NCBI GenBank assembly: GCA_009801085.1
Contig: VNWV01000001.1
Location: 3,906,001 to 3,970,000 of the forward strand
Direction: 5' to 3'
DNA from: Lasiodiplodia sp. COLG20
Taxonomy: Eukaryota > Ascomycota > Dothideomycetes > Botryosphaeriales > Botryosphaeriaceae
DNA length: 64,000 nucleotides
Shown: in pieces, positions 40,713-52,198 of the stretch
Numbering within the stretch: the stretch's first letter is position 1
How the letters are laid out: every line of letters starts with the position of its first letter
Notes under the pieces: generated by a model
Database searches by the model: none
What the model was told of the DNA's origin: nothing
What the model saw: the letters and a program-made list of their open reading frames with translations, nothing else
Program-made: the position numbers and the translations under genes

Positions 40713-43700
40713 ATGGCAAAAGAAGACCTCCTCCCTATTCCCGAGCCTCGTGGCCTTCCACTTATAGGGAACATACTTGAAATCGATCCCGAATTCGCAC
40801 TCGGATCCTTCGTTCGTTTGGCACAGACTTATGGTACGTAACACTATTTTGATTTTCCCCTCGATACTCACCTCGACAGGCCCCATTTTTAGACTGCAGA
40901 CGCCAAACGGACCTCGAGTCTTCGTGAGCAGCCAGGCTTTCGTGAATGAAGTTTGCGACGAGAGCAGATTCATGAAAAAAGTCACGGCTGCACTGCAACA
41001 AGTACGCAATGGCACGCACGACGGCTTGTTCACAGCCTACGGGCCGCAAGAACGAAACTGGGGTATCGCACACCGCGTGCTCATATCAGCGTTCGGGCCA
41101 ATCTCGATCCGCGGCATGTTTGACGAGATGTACGATATTGCCAGCCAACTTGTTTTCAAGTGGGCACGATATGGGCCAAACACGGCAATCGAGGTGGCGG
41201 AGGACTTTACCCGGCTAACACTGGACACGCTCGCTCTTTGTGCCATGGACTATCGGTTTAATTCGTTCTACTCGCCCGAGATGCACCCGTTTATCGAAGC
41301 CATGGGCAGCTTTCTCTCCGAATGCGGCAGACGCGATCAGAGGCCGGCGCTGATTCAATCCTTGATGTGGAAGACGCAAGCACAATACGATGCGGATATT
41401 TCGGTGTTGCAGAGGACGGGTCAAGAGGTTATCGACACCCGGCGGGCCAATCCAACAGACAAAATGGATTTCCTCAACGCCATGTTGAACGGAAAGGATC
41501 CCAAAACCGGCGAAGGATTGAGCGACGACAACATTATCGCCAACATGATCACATTCCTCATCGCTGGCCATGAGACGACGTCGGGAACGCTTTCGTTCCT
41601 GTTCTACTACCTCCTCAAAGATCCGCAAGCGTACCAGAAGGCGCAGAAGGAAATCGACGAGGTCATCGGCCGGCAGCCCATCAACGTCGGCCACCTGTCC
41701 AAGCTCCCCTATATCACCGCTCTCCTCCGCGAGACGCTCCGCCTCCAGTCACCGGCGCCGCTTTTCACTCTCAGCTCGGAGGATTCGCCGCAGATACTCC
41801 AGGGTAAATATCGCGTTGACGCAGGCGAGCCCATTGCCGTGCTGCTTCACCAGCTGCATCGCGATCCGAAGGTCTGGGGTGACGATGCGGAAGAGTTCAG
41901 GCCGGAGAGGATGACGGATGGCAATTTCGACCGGATCACGACCGAGTATCCAAACTGCTGGAAGCCCTTTGGCAACGGGATGCGGGCGTGCATCGGAAGG
42001 CCGTTTGCCTGGCAAGAAGCTCTTTTGGTATGTGCATGCGCAACTTCAAACAGGACTCATGTCTGACAAAACACATAGGTCATCGCGTTGCTCCTTCAAA
42101 ACTTCAACTTTGTAGCTGCGGACCCAAGCTACAACCTGGAAGTAAAGCAGACACTCACCATCAAGCCCAAAGACTTCCGCATGCGTGCTATAATCCGCCA
42201 CGGCCTCAGCCCCACGCAGCTCGAGCGGCATCTAGGCAGCGGTTCCGCTCCCGTTGACGCTCCAAAAGCTGGACTCGAAGGTCCAAAAACAAACGGCAGT
42301 TCAGACTCGGCAAGCGGCGTCCCTCTTTCCATCTTCTTCGGCTCGAACATGGGCACCTGCGAAGCTCTCGCGCACCGGCTCGCCAACGACGCCGCCGCCC
42401 ACGGATTCAAGGTAGTAGGCGTCGACCACTTGGATTCTGCGCGTGAGAAGCTACCGAAGGACCATGCTGTTGCCATCGTGCTCGCCTCGTACGAAGGCCA
42501 GCCGGCAGATAACGCCGCGCATTTCGTCACCTGGTTGCAAGGCCTCACTGGCAACGAGTTGGAAGGAGTGAGGTATTCGGTATTCGGATGCGGTAAGTGG
42601 CTTACATGCTGAGCCCCAGGGATGCTGTCTGACGGATTACAGGCCACAGTGACTGGGCGCGGACGTTCCACAGGATCCCGAAACTCGTAGACCGGACGCT
42701 GGAAGAGCGCGGTGCCCGCCGCCTGGCCCAGTTCGGCGTGACAGACCAAGCATCAACCGACACCTTCACCGACGTAAGTGAACAGCTCAAAGCCCACCCC
42801 CACCCGCGCAGCTAACACGCCGGGGTATATACAGTTCGAGAGCTGGACCGACGACGTCTTCTGGCCCTCCCTGTCGCGCGAATTCTCCACCACCACCTCA
42901 CCCAAAACCCAAGAACAAATGCACGTCAACATCTCCGCCCCGCGCCCGGCCTTCCTCAAGCAAGACGTCACGCCCGCCCGCGTAACCGCCTCCACCGCCC
43001 TCACTCCCCCCTCCGACTCGGGCCTCGCCGTCAAACGCCACCTCGAACTCGCCCTCCCCCCCAACCTCACCTACACCTGCGGCGACTACGTCGTCGTCCT
43101 CCCGCTCAACCCCAAAGAAACCACCGCCCGCGCCCTGCGCTACTACGGGCTCACGCCCGACAGCGTGCTCACCCTCTCCGTCGCGGGCCCGACGAACCTG
43201 CCGACCGACACGCCGCTGTCCGCGGCAGACTTGTTTGGCGGGTACGTCGAGCTGGGGCAGCCGGCGTCGAGGAAAGCCGTGGCGACGCTGGCCGGGCTGG
43301 CCGCTGCCGCCGCCGCCGCGTCTGAGGAGGGGAAGGGGGAGGTTGCAGCAGAGCTGACCCAACTCGCCGGCCCCGCCTTCGACAAGGACGTCGCCGCCGC
43401 GCGGACGACGCTGCTCGACCTCCTCGAACGCTTCGGGACCGGCGTCGCGCTGCCGCTGGCACAGTTCCTGGCGCTGCACCCGCCCATGCGCACGCGGCAG
43501 TACAGCATCTCCTCCTCGCCCCTGGCTTCCGGCCCGTCGACAGCGACGCTGACGTACGCTGTGCTGGACGAACCGTCCCTCTCGACGCCCGGCCGCCGCC
43601 ACATCGGCGCCGCGTCGACGTATCTGGCTGGCCTCTCGCCTGGTGATGCGCTCAGCGTCTCGGTGCGGCGGGCGCTGCCTGCGTTTAGGTTGCCGGCCGA

Positions 43701-44187
43701 CCCGGCCGTGACGCCGGTTGTGATGGTTGCGGCGGGCGCGGGGTTGGCGCCGTTTAGGGGGTTTGTGCAGGAACGGGCTGCTCTGATGGCGGCAGGGAAG
43801 GAGAAGGGGAAGGGCTTGGCGCCTGCGTTGCTGTTCTTCGGGTGTAGGGGGGCGGGGGATGATTTGTATAGGGGGGAGTTTGATGAGTGGGAGCGGGAGG
43901 GCGTGGTGAGGGTTTTTAGGGCGTATAGTCGGGAGGCAGAGGGGAGGGATGCAGAGGCGTGTAAGTATGTGCAGGACCGCGTGTGGCGGGAGAGAGCGGC
44001 GGTGCGGGAGTTGTGGGAGAGGGGCGCAAAGTTGTATGTTTGTGGGCGAGGGGTGATTGGGCAGGAGGTGGGGAGGGTGATGAGGAGGGTGTTTGTGGAG
44101 GCCGGGGTGTGTAAGACGGATGAGGAGGCGGAACAGTGGTGGGAGGGGTTGAGGAATGAGAGGGTTGCGGTGGATACGTTCGCTTGA
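40713..44187 (+). CDS. Self-sufficient P450-reductase fusion (CYP505 type, P450foxy-like)
   Basis: Five exons (40713-40833, 40880-42027, 42079-42592, 42643-42773, 42835-44187) give 1088 residues. The P450 half shows PIPEPRGLPLIGN at the N-terminus, the I-helix AGHETT (about 269-274), ETLR (325-328) and the heme loop FGNGMRACIG with Cys411. The reductase half shows an FMN-binding segment (FFGSNMGTCEALAHRLA, VASYEGQPADNAAHF), FAD-binding RQYSISSSP and NADPH-binding VAAGAGLAPFRGFVQER. Known members hydroxylate fatty acids at sub-terminal positions with NADPH and O2; some act on other substrates. The family is soluble or loosely membrane-bound, and no anchor is seen. An in-frame ATG at 40650 would add 21 residues but lies too close to the TATA box. 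The last exon turns strongly G-rich. Confidence 0.93.
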
Positions 44188-44337
44188 GCGGGGTTGAGTT
44201 TCTGGTGGTTTTCCTTTCTTGTAAACTTGTTTAGATTCGGAATATCATGGGCTTATTTGAACCGTTTGACGCCACTGCCTTGCCTTGCCGTCCATGAATC
44301 TCAGCTTCTCTAACTATGGCCTGATACAACAGCGCAT

Positions 44338-45794
44338 CTACGGCTGCCAACCCACGCGCTCCATTGGCCACCTCAAGCGCCCCCTCCACCCTTCATCCAA
44401 AGACTCGTATATCTGAGCCATCAAATGGCCCGGCCAGCCCCCAATGATCCACGTCCAATCCATCGTCTTAATCAACACCACAAAATGCGCATAAATAACC
44501 ATCGCCATCGGCAACCGCTGCTGCAAACACAGCACAAAATCATCCGAAATCCGATACAACCAAAAGAACGCCTGAAAGTTCGCCGCCAGCGCACCCGCCC
44601 CGCCTCCCCGCCTCTCCTCCGCCTCAACAACCTGGAAACAAAACGCCAACGAATCCACCATCTCCCGATACGTATGCACATTCGGCTCGCCCTCCTCATC
44701 CGCGTCAATGCATGCCCGCAGCTCCCGCAGCGCCGCGCTGCCCGCACCCTCCTCCTCCTGTTGCCCTTCCCCCTCCCCCTCCCCCTCCCCCTGCACCTCC
44801 CCGGCGCCACCTGCGCCCCGCCGTTCGCTCCACTGCACCTTGCTACTCCGCTGCAACTGCCGCCGCGCGAGCCCTGACAGCGGCGCTAGCGGTCCGTCCA
44901 GCACCTGTTCTTTCGCCAGCTCGACCAGCGACCGCACGCCGCGGAAGAGGATGAGCCAGTCTGCTGCGCCGCCGCCGCCGGCTACGCACACCAGCATGTC
45001 GCCCACCCGCTGCGGGCCGCGGGCTAGCGTGTAGAAACACGACGTAACCGCGAACGCGTACAGCGCGCAGATCCTGTCGGCATCGTCGCTGCTGCTGCCG
45101 TTGCTGCCCCCGTCATGGCCGTGGTCCTGTGGAGGCGGCGGAGGCGGAGGCGGGGAGGCGAGTGCGGCGGACGCGCCGCGCAGCGCGTTTTCCCAGTAGA
45201 AGGACGAGGTGGCGGCGTGGTGCCCAGCGCGGTCAGGATGCAGGTGGGCGAGGTGGAGGGATGAGAGCGCGAGCAGGCCTTGCAGGACGAAGTCGTAGCT
45301 GAAGCCGATCCGCGGGATGTTGGTGCGCCAGCAGGACTGCGTGTCTGGGTCGCGGGAGAGCGTGGCGTAGGTGTGGAGGGTCCAGTGGTGGAGGAGGGTG
45401 AGGGTGGGGATGTCGAGGCCTAAGTCATCTGGGGGGCTGGGGGAGGGGGAGGGGGTAGGGGAGGGGTTGGAGGGACTGCGGCGGCGACGGGGCCGGTTGG
45501 CGAGATGGAGTGGTGGGGGTTCGGAGATGAAGATGCAGGGGATGGAGCGGGTTGTGCAGTTTGAGCAGGAGGGCTTTTGTTCGTCGCACTGGGGATTTGG
45601 GGTTAGCGGAATGAATGGTGGAATTGAAATAGAGCTGCGCCGTCCCATGTATCTCCGGTAGGTAGATGCATGTTGTGGCGGTGCAAAAAATCACCCACCT
45701 TGATACGGCGTCTTTTGCAATTTGCGCACCCGTGCCGCGATTTGCGATGTGTCTTTCGCCCTTTGCTGGAACTTGTTTTTGAATGTTGCGCCAT
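44338..45794 (-). CDS. Zn2Cys6 transcription factor
   Basis: Two exons on the minus strand (45794-45699, 45588-44338; 110-base intron) give 448 residues. Splicing joins CANCKRRRIK to CDEQKPSCSNCTTRSIPC, so the intron cuts through the zinc cluster and must be removed for it to form. The rest has the pattern of the small Upc2-like group: an LLHHWTLHTYATLSRD segment and DFVLQGLLALSSLHLAHLHP (short conserved string). Low-complexity Pro and Gly/Glu runs are present. Upc2-like factors often control sterol genes, but the similarity is by eye only. It is tail-to-tail with the CYP505 gene (150 bases between stops) and could regulate it. Confidence 0.88.
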
Positions 45795-46392
45795 GATTAC
45801 GACGTTTTTGGTTATTGGTGAACGTTGGTGGTGGAGCAGGTGAGTTGCGAGGCGGAAGCTCGGAAGATTAAATAAGGGGTGTTAGCAGCACGGCAAGCTT
45901 GTTACGGTACTATAATTAGGTAATGAGTCGCGTGAGTGGGGGCCTATAACCATTACTTGTTCTTGGCATGCCTACATTCCGCACACGCACCTGTTGGCGA
46001 AGTAAATCACTTATTAGACTACGAAGGATGGGAAAGATGGCAGATACACGCCAATAAACTGTCAGTTCGGAAATCATTTCGATGCTTTTTGCCTCTCACG
46101 AGGCCTGTATGTAAAAGTGAACCTTTGAAATAAAGTCCACTCTAGCATAGTGCTAGGAGCAGAGGGCCTCAGAAGCTGTCTTTAAGTAGAGACGTTGAGG
46201 AGAAGGGACATGTGGCTGATCCTATTGCAACATTTTCCCCTTGTTCAAAAAGCAGTAGAACCATCGCGATTTGCCAGGCTAACAGAAAAACAATAAAAAA
46301 GAAACACTGCCCTTTCCGCTAACCAATTTTTGCAAAATTGCTTCCCGCCCCTTCCTCAAAGATAAATAAGAGAGTACATCAAAAATTGCAAC
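45795..46392. other. Intergenic, no supported gene
   Basis: About 0.6 kb, AT-rich; promoter of the Zn2Cys6 gene on its left and 3' UTR of the RTA1-type gene on its right. Nothing else seen. Confidence 0.6.
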
Positions 46393-47308
46393 TCACCCCA
46401 GCTTCATAAGAGCAAAGCCGTTAGAACGCGGCCTGCCACCACGAAGCAGAACCCCAATCTCACCAGGATGAAACCAATTCATCCAGACCATGACCAGGAA
46501 CATGAGCAACGCGTCAAAAACGTACAGATAGGTCTCAGTCCGCAGCAAAAACCCGTCCGATCCCTGCAGGTACTCGACGACACGGAAGACCGACCGCACA
46601 AGAATAAGCAAACTGACAACATACAGCGTGCACAGGTACCGCTGCCACCTCACCTCGGGCACGCACGCCTTCGCCGTCGGCACCATGGCCATGCGCCGAT
46701 GAAACACGCCCGCGACGACGACAAAGAACGTGAAGAAGAACAGCTGCACGAACAATCCGCCGATGATCAGCTTCTCGCCGCTCGTATTGCCCTGCGCCAT
46801 CAGCCCGCCGCCGCCGGACTGCATCAGAAAGGACAGGATGTCGCCGCCGACGAAGAGCTTCGTCAGGCGCGTCCGGCGGATGATGGAATGCTGCTCGCCG
46901 TCGGTGAGGAGGATGATGCGCCCGAGGATCATGTAGATGGACGCGGCGAAGAGGGCGGGCGCGACGAGCAGGAAGATGGACTGGATGATGTACGGCATCA
47001 GCGTCCAGCAGCCGGCGTCTTGCTTGGCCGACATGGCGCGGCCGGCGTAGCCGACGACCTCGACTGTTGTGGCGAGTTAGCGTGGGGTGTTGTGAATGGG
47101 GGATGGAGGGGTGCGCACAGAAGCCGCCGATGACGAAGGCGGTTAGGTACCAGGTCCTGGTCTTGAACATCTGGATGGTGTGGAGGAGCGATGTCAGGAT
47201 GAAGGCGAGGCAGAATATCACTGCTGCCGCCATTGACGGCACGTAGCGGTAGAAGGCGAAGTCGGCATTTTTGTAGTCGGAATCACGGCCGTTTGGACAG
47301 GTTCCCAT
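46393..47308 (-). CDS. RTA1-type lipid-translocating exporter family protein
   Basis: Two exons on the minus strand (47308-47119, 47063-46393; 55-base intron) give 286 residues with seven predicted membrane helices and a short N-tail. Splicing yields FEVVGYAGRAMSAK after helix 2, the typical RTA1 pattern, followed by YIIQSIFLLVAPALFAASIYM, then GGDILSFLMQSGGGG and the closing YVFDALLMFLVMVWMNWFHPGE (short strings). Yeast relatives RTA1, RSB1 and PUG1 affect tolerance to 7-aminocholesterol, sphingoid bases and protoporphyrin. It should sit in the plasma membrane. Its upstream spacer holds a PDRE-like array; yeast RSB1 is a known Pdr1/Pdr3 target. It is divergent from the sterol glucosyltransferase. 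Confidence 0.9.
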
Positions 47309-47490
47309 GGCGGTGGTCGAGTGAGGTTCTGGTTTTAAGCCGTAGGGAACGTCTTGTCTGCGCAGCAGAACGAAAAGTCAAAGATTGGTGAATGAGCGAA
47401 AATGTAGCTTGCTCGCATGGATGGAGACAGAAAGCTGCTTATTGTACCCGTTCGCATGTAGACGTATTCTATAATTGCTGCATCCTCAAA

Positions 47491-47570
47491 ACGAATACGC
47501 TCGACAATCGATAGGGCAGTGCAAGTCCTCTACCGGGCGTATTCGTATCTTGCATCTTCAACGAATACGC
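47491..47570. repeat. Three ACGAATACGC elements, alternating orientation
   Basis: ACGAATACGC at 47491-47500 and 47561-47570, and its exact reverse complement GCGTATTCGT at 47537-47546. The two direct copies share flanks (TGCATC-CTCAAA before, CT-CG/TG after), about 25 bases in all. Confidence 0.75.
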
Positions 47571-47956
47571 TTGTGATAGAGCTTCATTTACCGGAAGGGA
47601 ATTCATGCAGCGGGCTTAGACCCAGGATGAAAGCATTGCGCTGATGTGTTTCAGGAGTCACAGAACGCCACAAAAGGAACGTACGGCAGATATTTGACCT
47701 CAATGCTGATGCACGTACGAGGATAGCGGTACGTATGCTGAAAGCAAGACACTGGATGGTCAGTGTTCAGACAAGGGATGGATGCTCATGGAAAAAACAC
47801 CTTCTAGCCAACAAAGGCGTTTCAGTATGGTTCGAATGTTACAAAAACTCAGAGTGCAACTCAGTGGATGTTTTGAATGCTTTGTGAAGCCGAGTCACAA
47901 GTTTCAGCGCTAGAAGCTGGTCCGCACTGGGCACGTTGAGCATATATCTGAGGCTT

Positions 47957-47986
47957 TCCGCGGACCTTCCGCGGACCTTCCACGGG
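47957..47986. promoter_or_regulatory. PDRE-like array 2
   Basis: TCCGCGGA at 47957-47964 and 47968-47975 and a related TCCACGGG at 47979-47986, each 11 bases apart. They are 649 bases upstream of the RTA1-type ATG and 535 bases upstream of the sterol glucosyltransferase ATG. Confidence 0.55.
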
Positions 47987-48520
47987 GTCCGGCTGCGCAC
48001 GTACAGATCTTCTTAATAAGGTTTTTGAGGCTGAGCTCAATAGTTCCAAGCTGCGATGATGTGTCTCTAGGTCTTTAGGCCGTGCACTATCTGCCTTGCG
48101 GTCCGAGAAGGGGGCTTAAACAGAACCCGACCATCGCGCTTGCGAAAAAGAATCATGCCCAGAGGTTCTGGTGCAGTGGCCTAATCGTTTCCATCCCTGA
48201 TCTTACTCCACTTTTCATCCGTAATTGCGTCAGCTAGGCCGCAATTCTCGTCCCGCTTCTTAGCTAGTAAAACCGTACCCGTACACGCCACGTGATTGAT
48301 ATTCCGCGTACTCGTATTCGCCTGTAAACCCTACTTAATGCTTCTTACCAGGGAAGTATCATTGACGTGCAATACTCGTGCTGTTCTTTGATCTAGAAGA
48401 AACACATTAAGCCCTCTCTTCTCGAAGCTCTTGCGAGCTCCCTCGTTGGCGGCGTAGTTTCATTCCTTCTGATTTAGCTGTCCACCTTTCTTATCCGGTA
48501 TTACCCTAGTTGCTCTGAAG

Positions 48521-51500
48521 ATGAATACCCCGGAAAAGGGTTCAATACCGCCCGATGGCCACTTTTCTCAGCCGCACATAGCATCCACAGCCGGTTCGGG
48601 TCCGGAATATCATGCTTTTCCGCCACTCCGGACGGAGAGTTCTCGATCGCCAGCAACCTGCAACCCTCAGACTCTCCCGCTTAGGAACCGACCACATTCT
48701 GACTTTAGCTCATGTTCTGGTTCTCCCGAGCCGGTTCGATACATACCATATCGCCCGCCACTCGAAACCCCTCAGCCTTCCGCCCATACGTCCTCCGCTT
48801 CATGCAGCAGCACACGACCCAGCAGCTCTCAGTCGCATGCCGAAACTATCCAAGAGTCCAGTCCGCCCTCGTACGAAGAGATAGCGCATGGTATAGAGGT
48901 GCCCGCTGAAGTCAAAGGTACTCCAGCTCCGCAAAGCGCCTCGATTGTACCCGCCAGTACTGACTTACTGCCAGATGACGGCCGGATTAACGTTGATCTC
49001 GACTCCAAAGCCGCCCGCACGCTATCGAGATTGATCTTGCAGCCGCCCAAAGACCTGCCAGATGCCGTTCCAGACTACCACACATTGACGGGTGCTTGGA
49101 AGCTACCCTTGAATATCGTCGTGCAGGTCGTTGGCAGCCGCGGCGACGTGCAGCCTTTCGTCGCCCTGGGCAATGAGCTACAAAAGCACGGCCATCGCGT
49201 GCGTCTTGCTACACACAATGTCTTCGAAGACTTTGTTCGGAAGTCCGGGCTCGAGTTCTATCCGATTGGCGGCGACCCCACCGAGCTGATGGCATACATG
49301 GTGAAGAACCCCGGCTTAATACCTAATATGAAGAGCCTCCGTGGCGGAGATATCCAGAAGAAGAGGGTCATGGTGAAGGAAATGCTGGAAGGGTGCTGGC
49401 TGAGCTGTATTGAGCCGGATACAAAGACGCAAGAGCCATTCGTCGCAGATGCCATCATTGCGAATCCCCCAAGCTTTGCGCATATCCACTGTGCCGAGGC
49501 TTTGGGAATCCCTGTGCATTTGATGTTCACGATGCCGTGGACGAGCACAAAGGCATTTCCACACCCGTTGGCAAACATCAAGTGCTCGACCATCGACAAA
49601 TCGACCCAGAACTTCCTCTCGTACGGCATTGTCGAATGGCTAACGTGGCAAGGGTAAGTCTCCGCCCAACGACAAACATGCCCCGTCTAACAGAGCGCGC
49701 TCAGTCTAGGCGACATCATCAACAAGTGGCGCCACGACCTCGACCTCGACCCCGTCCCAGCTACCGAAGGCCCGCTGCTCGCCGAGACGCTCAAGATCCC
49801 CTTCACCTACTGCTGGTCGCCGGCCCTCGTCCCCAAGCCGGCCGACTGGGCACGTCACATAGGTACGCTGCCGACCTACGCGAAACATCAATTTACAAGC
49901 GCCCCCTCCCCCTAACGCCATCCAGACGTCTGCGGCTTCTTCTTCCGCACCCCACCCCCCTACCAGCCTCCTCCCGACCTCGACGCCTTCCTCCGCTCCG
50001 GCCCGCCCCCCGTATACATCGGCTTCGGCAGCATCGTGCTCGACGACCCCCAGCGCGTAAGCAACACCATCCTCGAAGCGGTCCATACAACTGGCGTCCG
50101 TGCCATTATCTCGAGGGGGTGGAGCAAGCTCGACGGGCCGCCGAACCCGAATATACTATTCCTCGGCGACTGCCCGCACGAGTGGCTGTTCCAGCACGTC
50201 GCGGCCGTCGTGCACCACGGCGGCGCCGGCACGACGGCGTGCGGGCTGCTGAACGCGCGGCCGACGACCGTCGTGCCGTTCTTTGGCGAGTAAGTACACC
50301 ACATCACTGAGCCGAACGTTGTGTGCTGACCATTCCCCAGCCAGCCGTTCTGGGGCCAGATGGTCGCCGCCGCAGGCGCCGGACCCGCTCCGATCCCGCA
50401 CCGGCTGCTCGACAGCGCCAACCTCGCCGAGGCCATCCGGTACTGTCTCACGCCGCAGGCGGCCGCGGCGGCGCGCGGCATTGCGGAGCAGATGCGGGCG
50501 GAGGCGGGGGTGGCGCGGGCGGTCGACTCGTTCCATGCTAACCTGCCGCCGCTGGAACGGATGAAGTGCGATATCTTCCCCGACAAGCCGGCGTGTTGGC
50601 GGGTTAAGAAGAGAGATGGCGTGTGTAAGCTGTCGAAGGTGGCGGCGGAGGTGCTGGTTAATGAGGGGGGGTTGGATAGGAGGAAGTTGAAGATGTATGT
50701 TGTTCACTGTGTGTGAAAGGGTCCTGCTGACGACGTTGAGCAAAGATACGCGAGCAAGCCCATCGTCATCGAGAACCGCCGCTGGGATCCCATCACCGGC
50801 GGTGCGTCGTCCGCGCTCGGCTGGGGCTCCGACATGGCCGTCGCGACGGCGGACCTGTTCGTCATGCCCTACCAGGAGTACCGGCGCAGCCGACCGGAAT
50901 CTCGTCGTCCCACGTCCTCCAGTCCCTCTCATCCGGAAGAAGCTCCAAGACCCATTACCAATGGGACGGATCAGGACTCGAAGTCAACGGAGAAACATGC
51001 GCCACTACTCCAGGGCCAACAACAACTCGTCGCCCGATCCAGCGACACGGACAGCCACCAACACCACCACCACGCCTTAGTAAACAGCATGAGCGACACA
51101 CGTCCCGACTCTTATACGCCCCCCCTCATCACCCCGCCGCCCACAACCGCGGACTCCCACCACACCCCCGCCACCAAGCACCAAAAGAGCCGCGGCGCAG
51201 CAGCGTCCAGCGCCGCCGCCGCCTCGGGCAAGAGCGTCGGCCGCTGGCTGGGGACCTACACGAAAGGCGTCTTCCTCGACGTGCCGCTCGCCGTTGCCGA
51301 AGGCATGCGGCAAACCCCTGCTCTGTACGGCGAGCGCGTGCACGACTACGGGCGCATCACGGGGTGGAAGAGCGGCGCGGTTTTCGCGGCGAAGAACCTG
51401 GGCGTCGGACTGGCCGAGGGGCTGACGGACGTCTTCGTGCAGCCGGTGCGGGGGGGCAGGAAGGAGGGGGCGGTGGGGGTGGTCAAGGGGTTGGGGAAGG

Positions 51501-51715
51501 GGTCGGTGGGGTTGCTGGCGAAGACGGGGGCGGCGGGGTTGGGGGTGCTGGCGTATACGGGGCAGGGGATTTATAAGAGTGCGTATAAGAGTAGGCATAA
51601 GTCTACGAGAGAGAAGATTAGGGTGCGGAGGCATGTTGAGGGGGGGTGGTTGGTGAAGCGGGAGTTGGGGGTTGATCGGGAGGCAGTTGTTGCGAGGTAT
51701 GATATGCTGGGTTGA
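48521..51715 (+). CDS. Sterol 3-beta-glucosyltransferase (GT1 family) with C-terminal extension
   Basis: Five exons (48521-49653, 49705-49862, 49926-50289, 50341-50694, 50746-51715) give 992 residues. After a Ser/Pro-rich tail come the sterol-glucosyltransferase signatures: VVGSRGDVQPFVALG (G205 onward), the LADLFV-like GDPTELMAYMVKNPGL region, WSPALVPKP, and the UDP-sugar site VHHGGAGTTACGLLN (H527 onward) with DQPFWG. It transfers glucose from UDP-glucose to ergosterol-type sterols at membranes. It lacks the PH/GRAM module of the autophagy form Atg26. From about residue 835 a second region (KGVFLDVPLAVAEG, then repeated GVVKGLGKGSVGLL-type Gly motifs) recalls the C-terminal part of Vps13/ATG2-type lipid-transfer proteins. 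It is divergent from the RTA1-type gene. Confidence 0.92.
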
Positions 51716-52198
51716 GGTGATCTGTATAAGTGGATGTTTTGGAGAAGTGTTTTGTAGTTCCACCTCTTAATGTTTTATGGATATTCTTTGAATGTTCGAT
51801 CACGGAGTCGGGTTTTTTTATGTAGCTTCAATTCCGCGTCAATGGCATATCCTTCACCCCGCTATGTGTCTACAGCGCTCTACCAATACGCCATACCAAT
51901 TCCCGGAGTACGCTAGCACTGATGCTTGATGGGAATAGTAAATGGCTTTAAAAGATGCCGATTCTCGGAAATTGCCCCCTTTCTCTTCCGCTTGTTGCCG
52001 TAGTGGGCCGGGGGCGCAGCGACTGATGCCAGTACACGCAGCGTATAGTTGATGCGCGTAATCGTATCCGCGAGGGATATCGCCATAGGCCTGTTCGTCC
52101 TCTGATCCGCACAGCTAGAGGACTGCGGCGGTAGCAAGTATTTAATGCCAGAATCACTCCCCGTTTCCTACCACTCAAGCCACAGGCTGCTGTGAAAG
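51716..52198. other. Intergenic, no supported gene
   Basis: About 0.5 kb; AT-rich 3' UTR of the glucosyltransferase, then the promoter of the beta-glucosidase. Nothing else seen. Confidence 0.6.

Larger units (their letters stand above)
47309..48520. other. Divergent intergenic region between RTA1-type and sterol-glucosyltransferase genes
   Basis: About 1.2 kb with no gene. Contains the ACGAATACGC elements at 47491-47570 and PDRE-like array 2 at 47957-47986. Confidence 0.6.
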
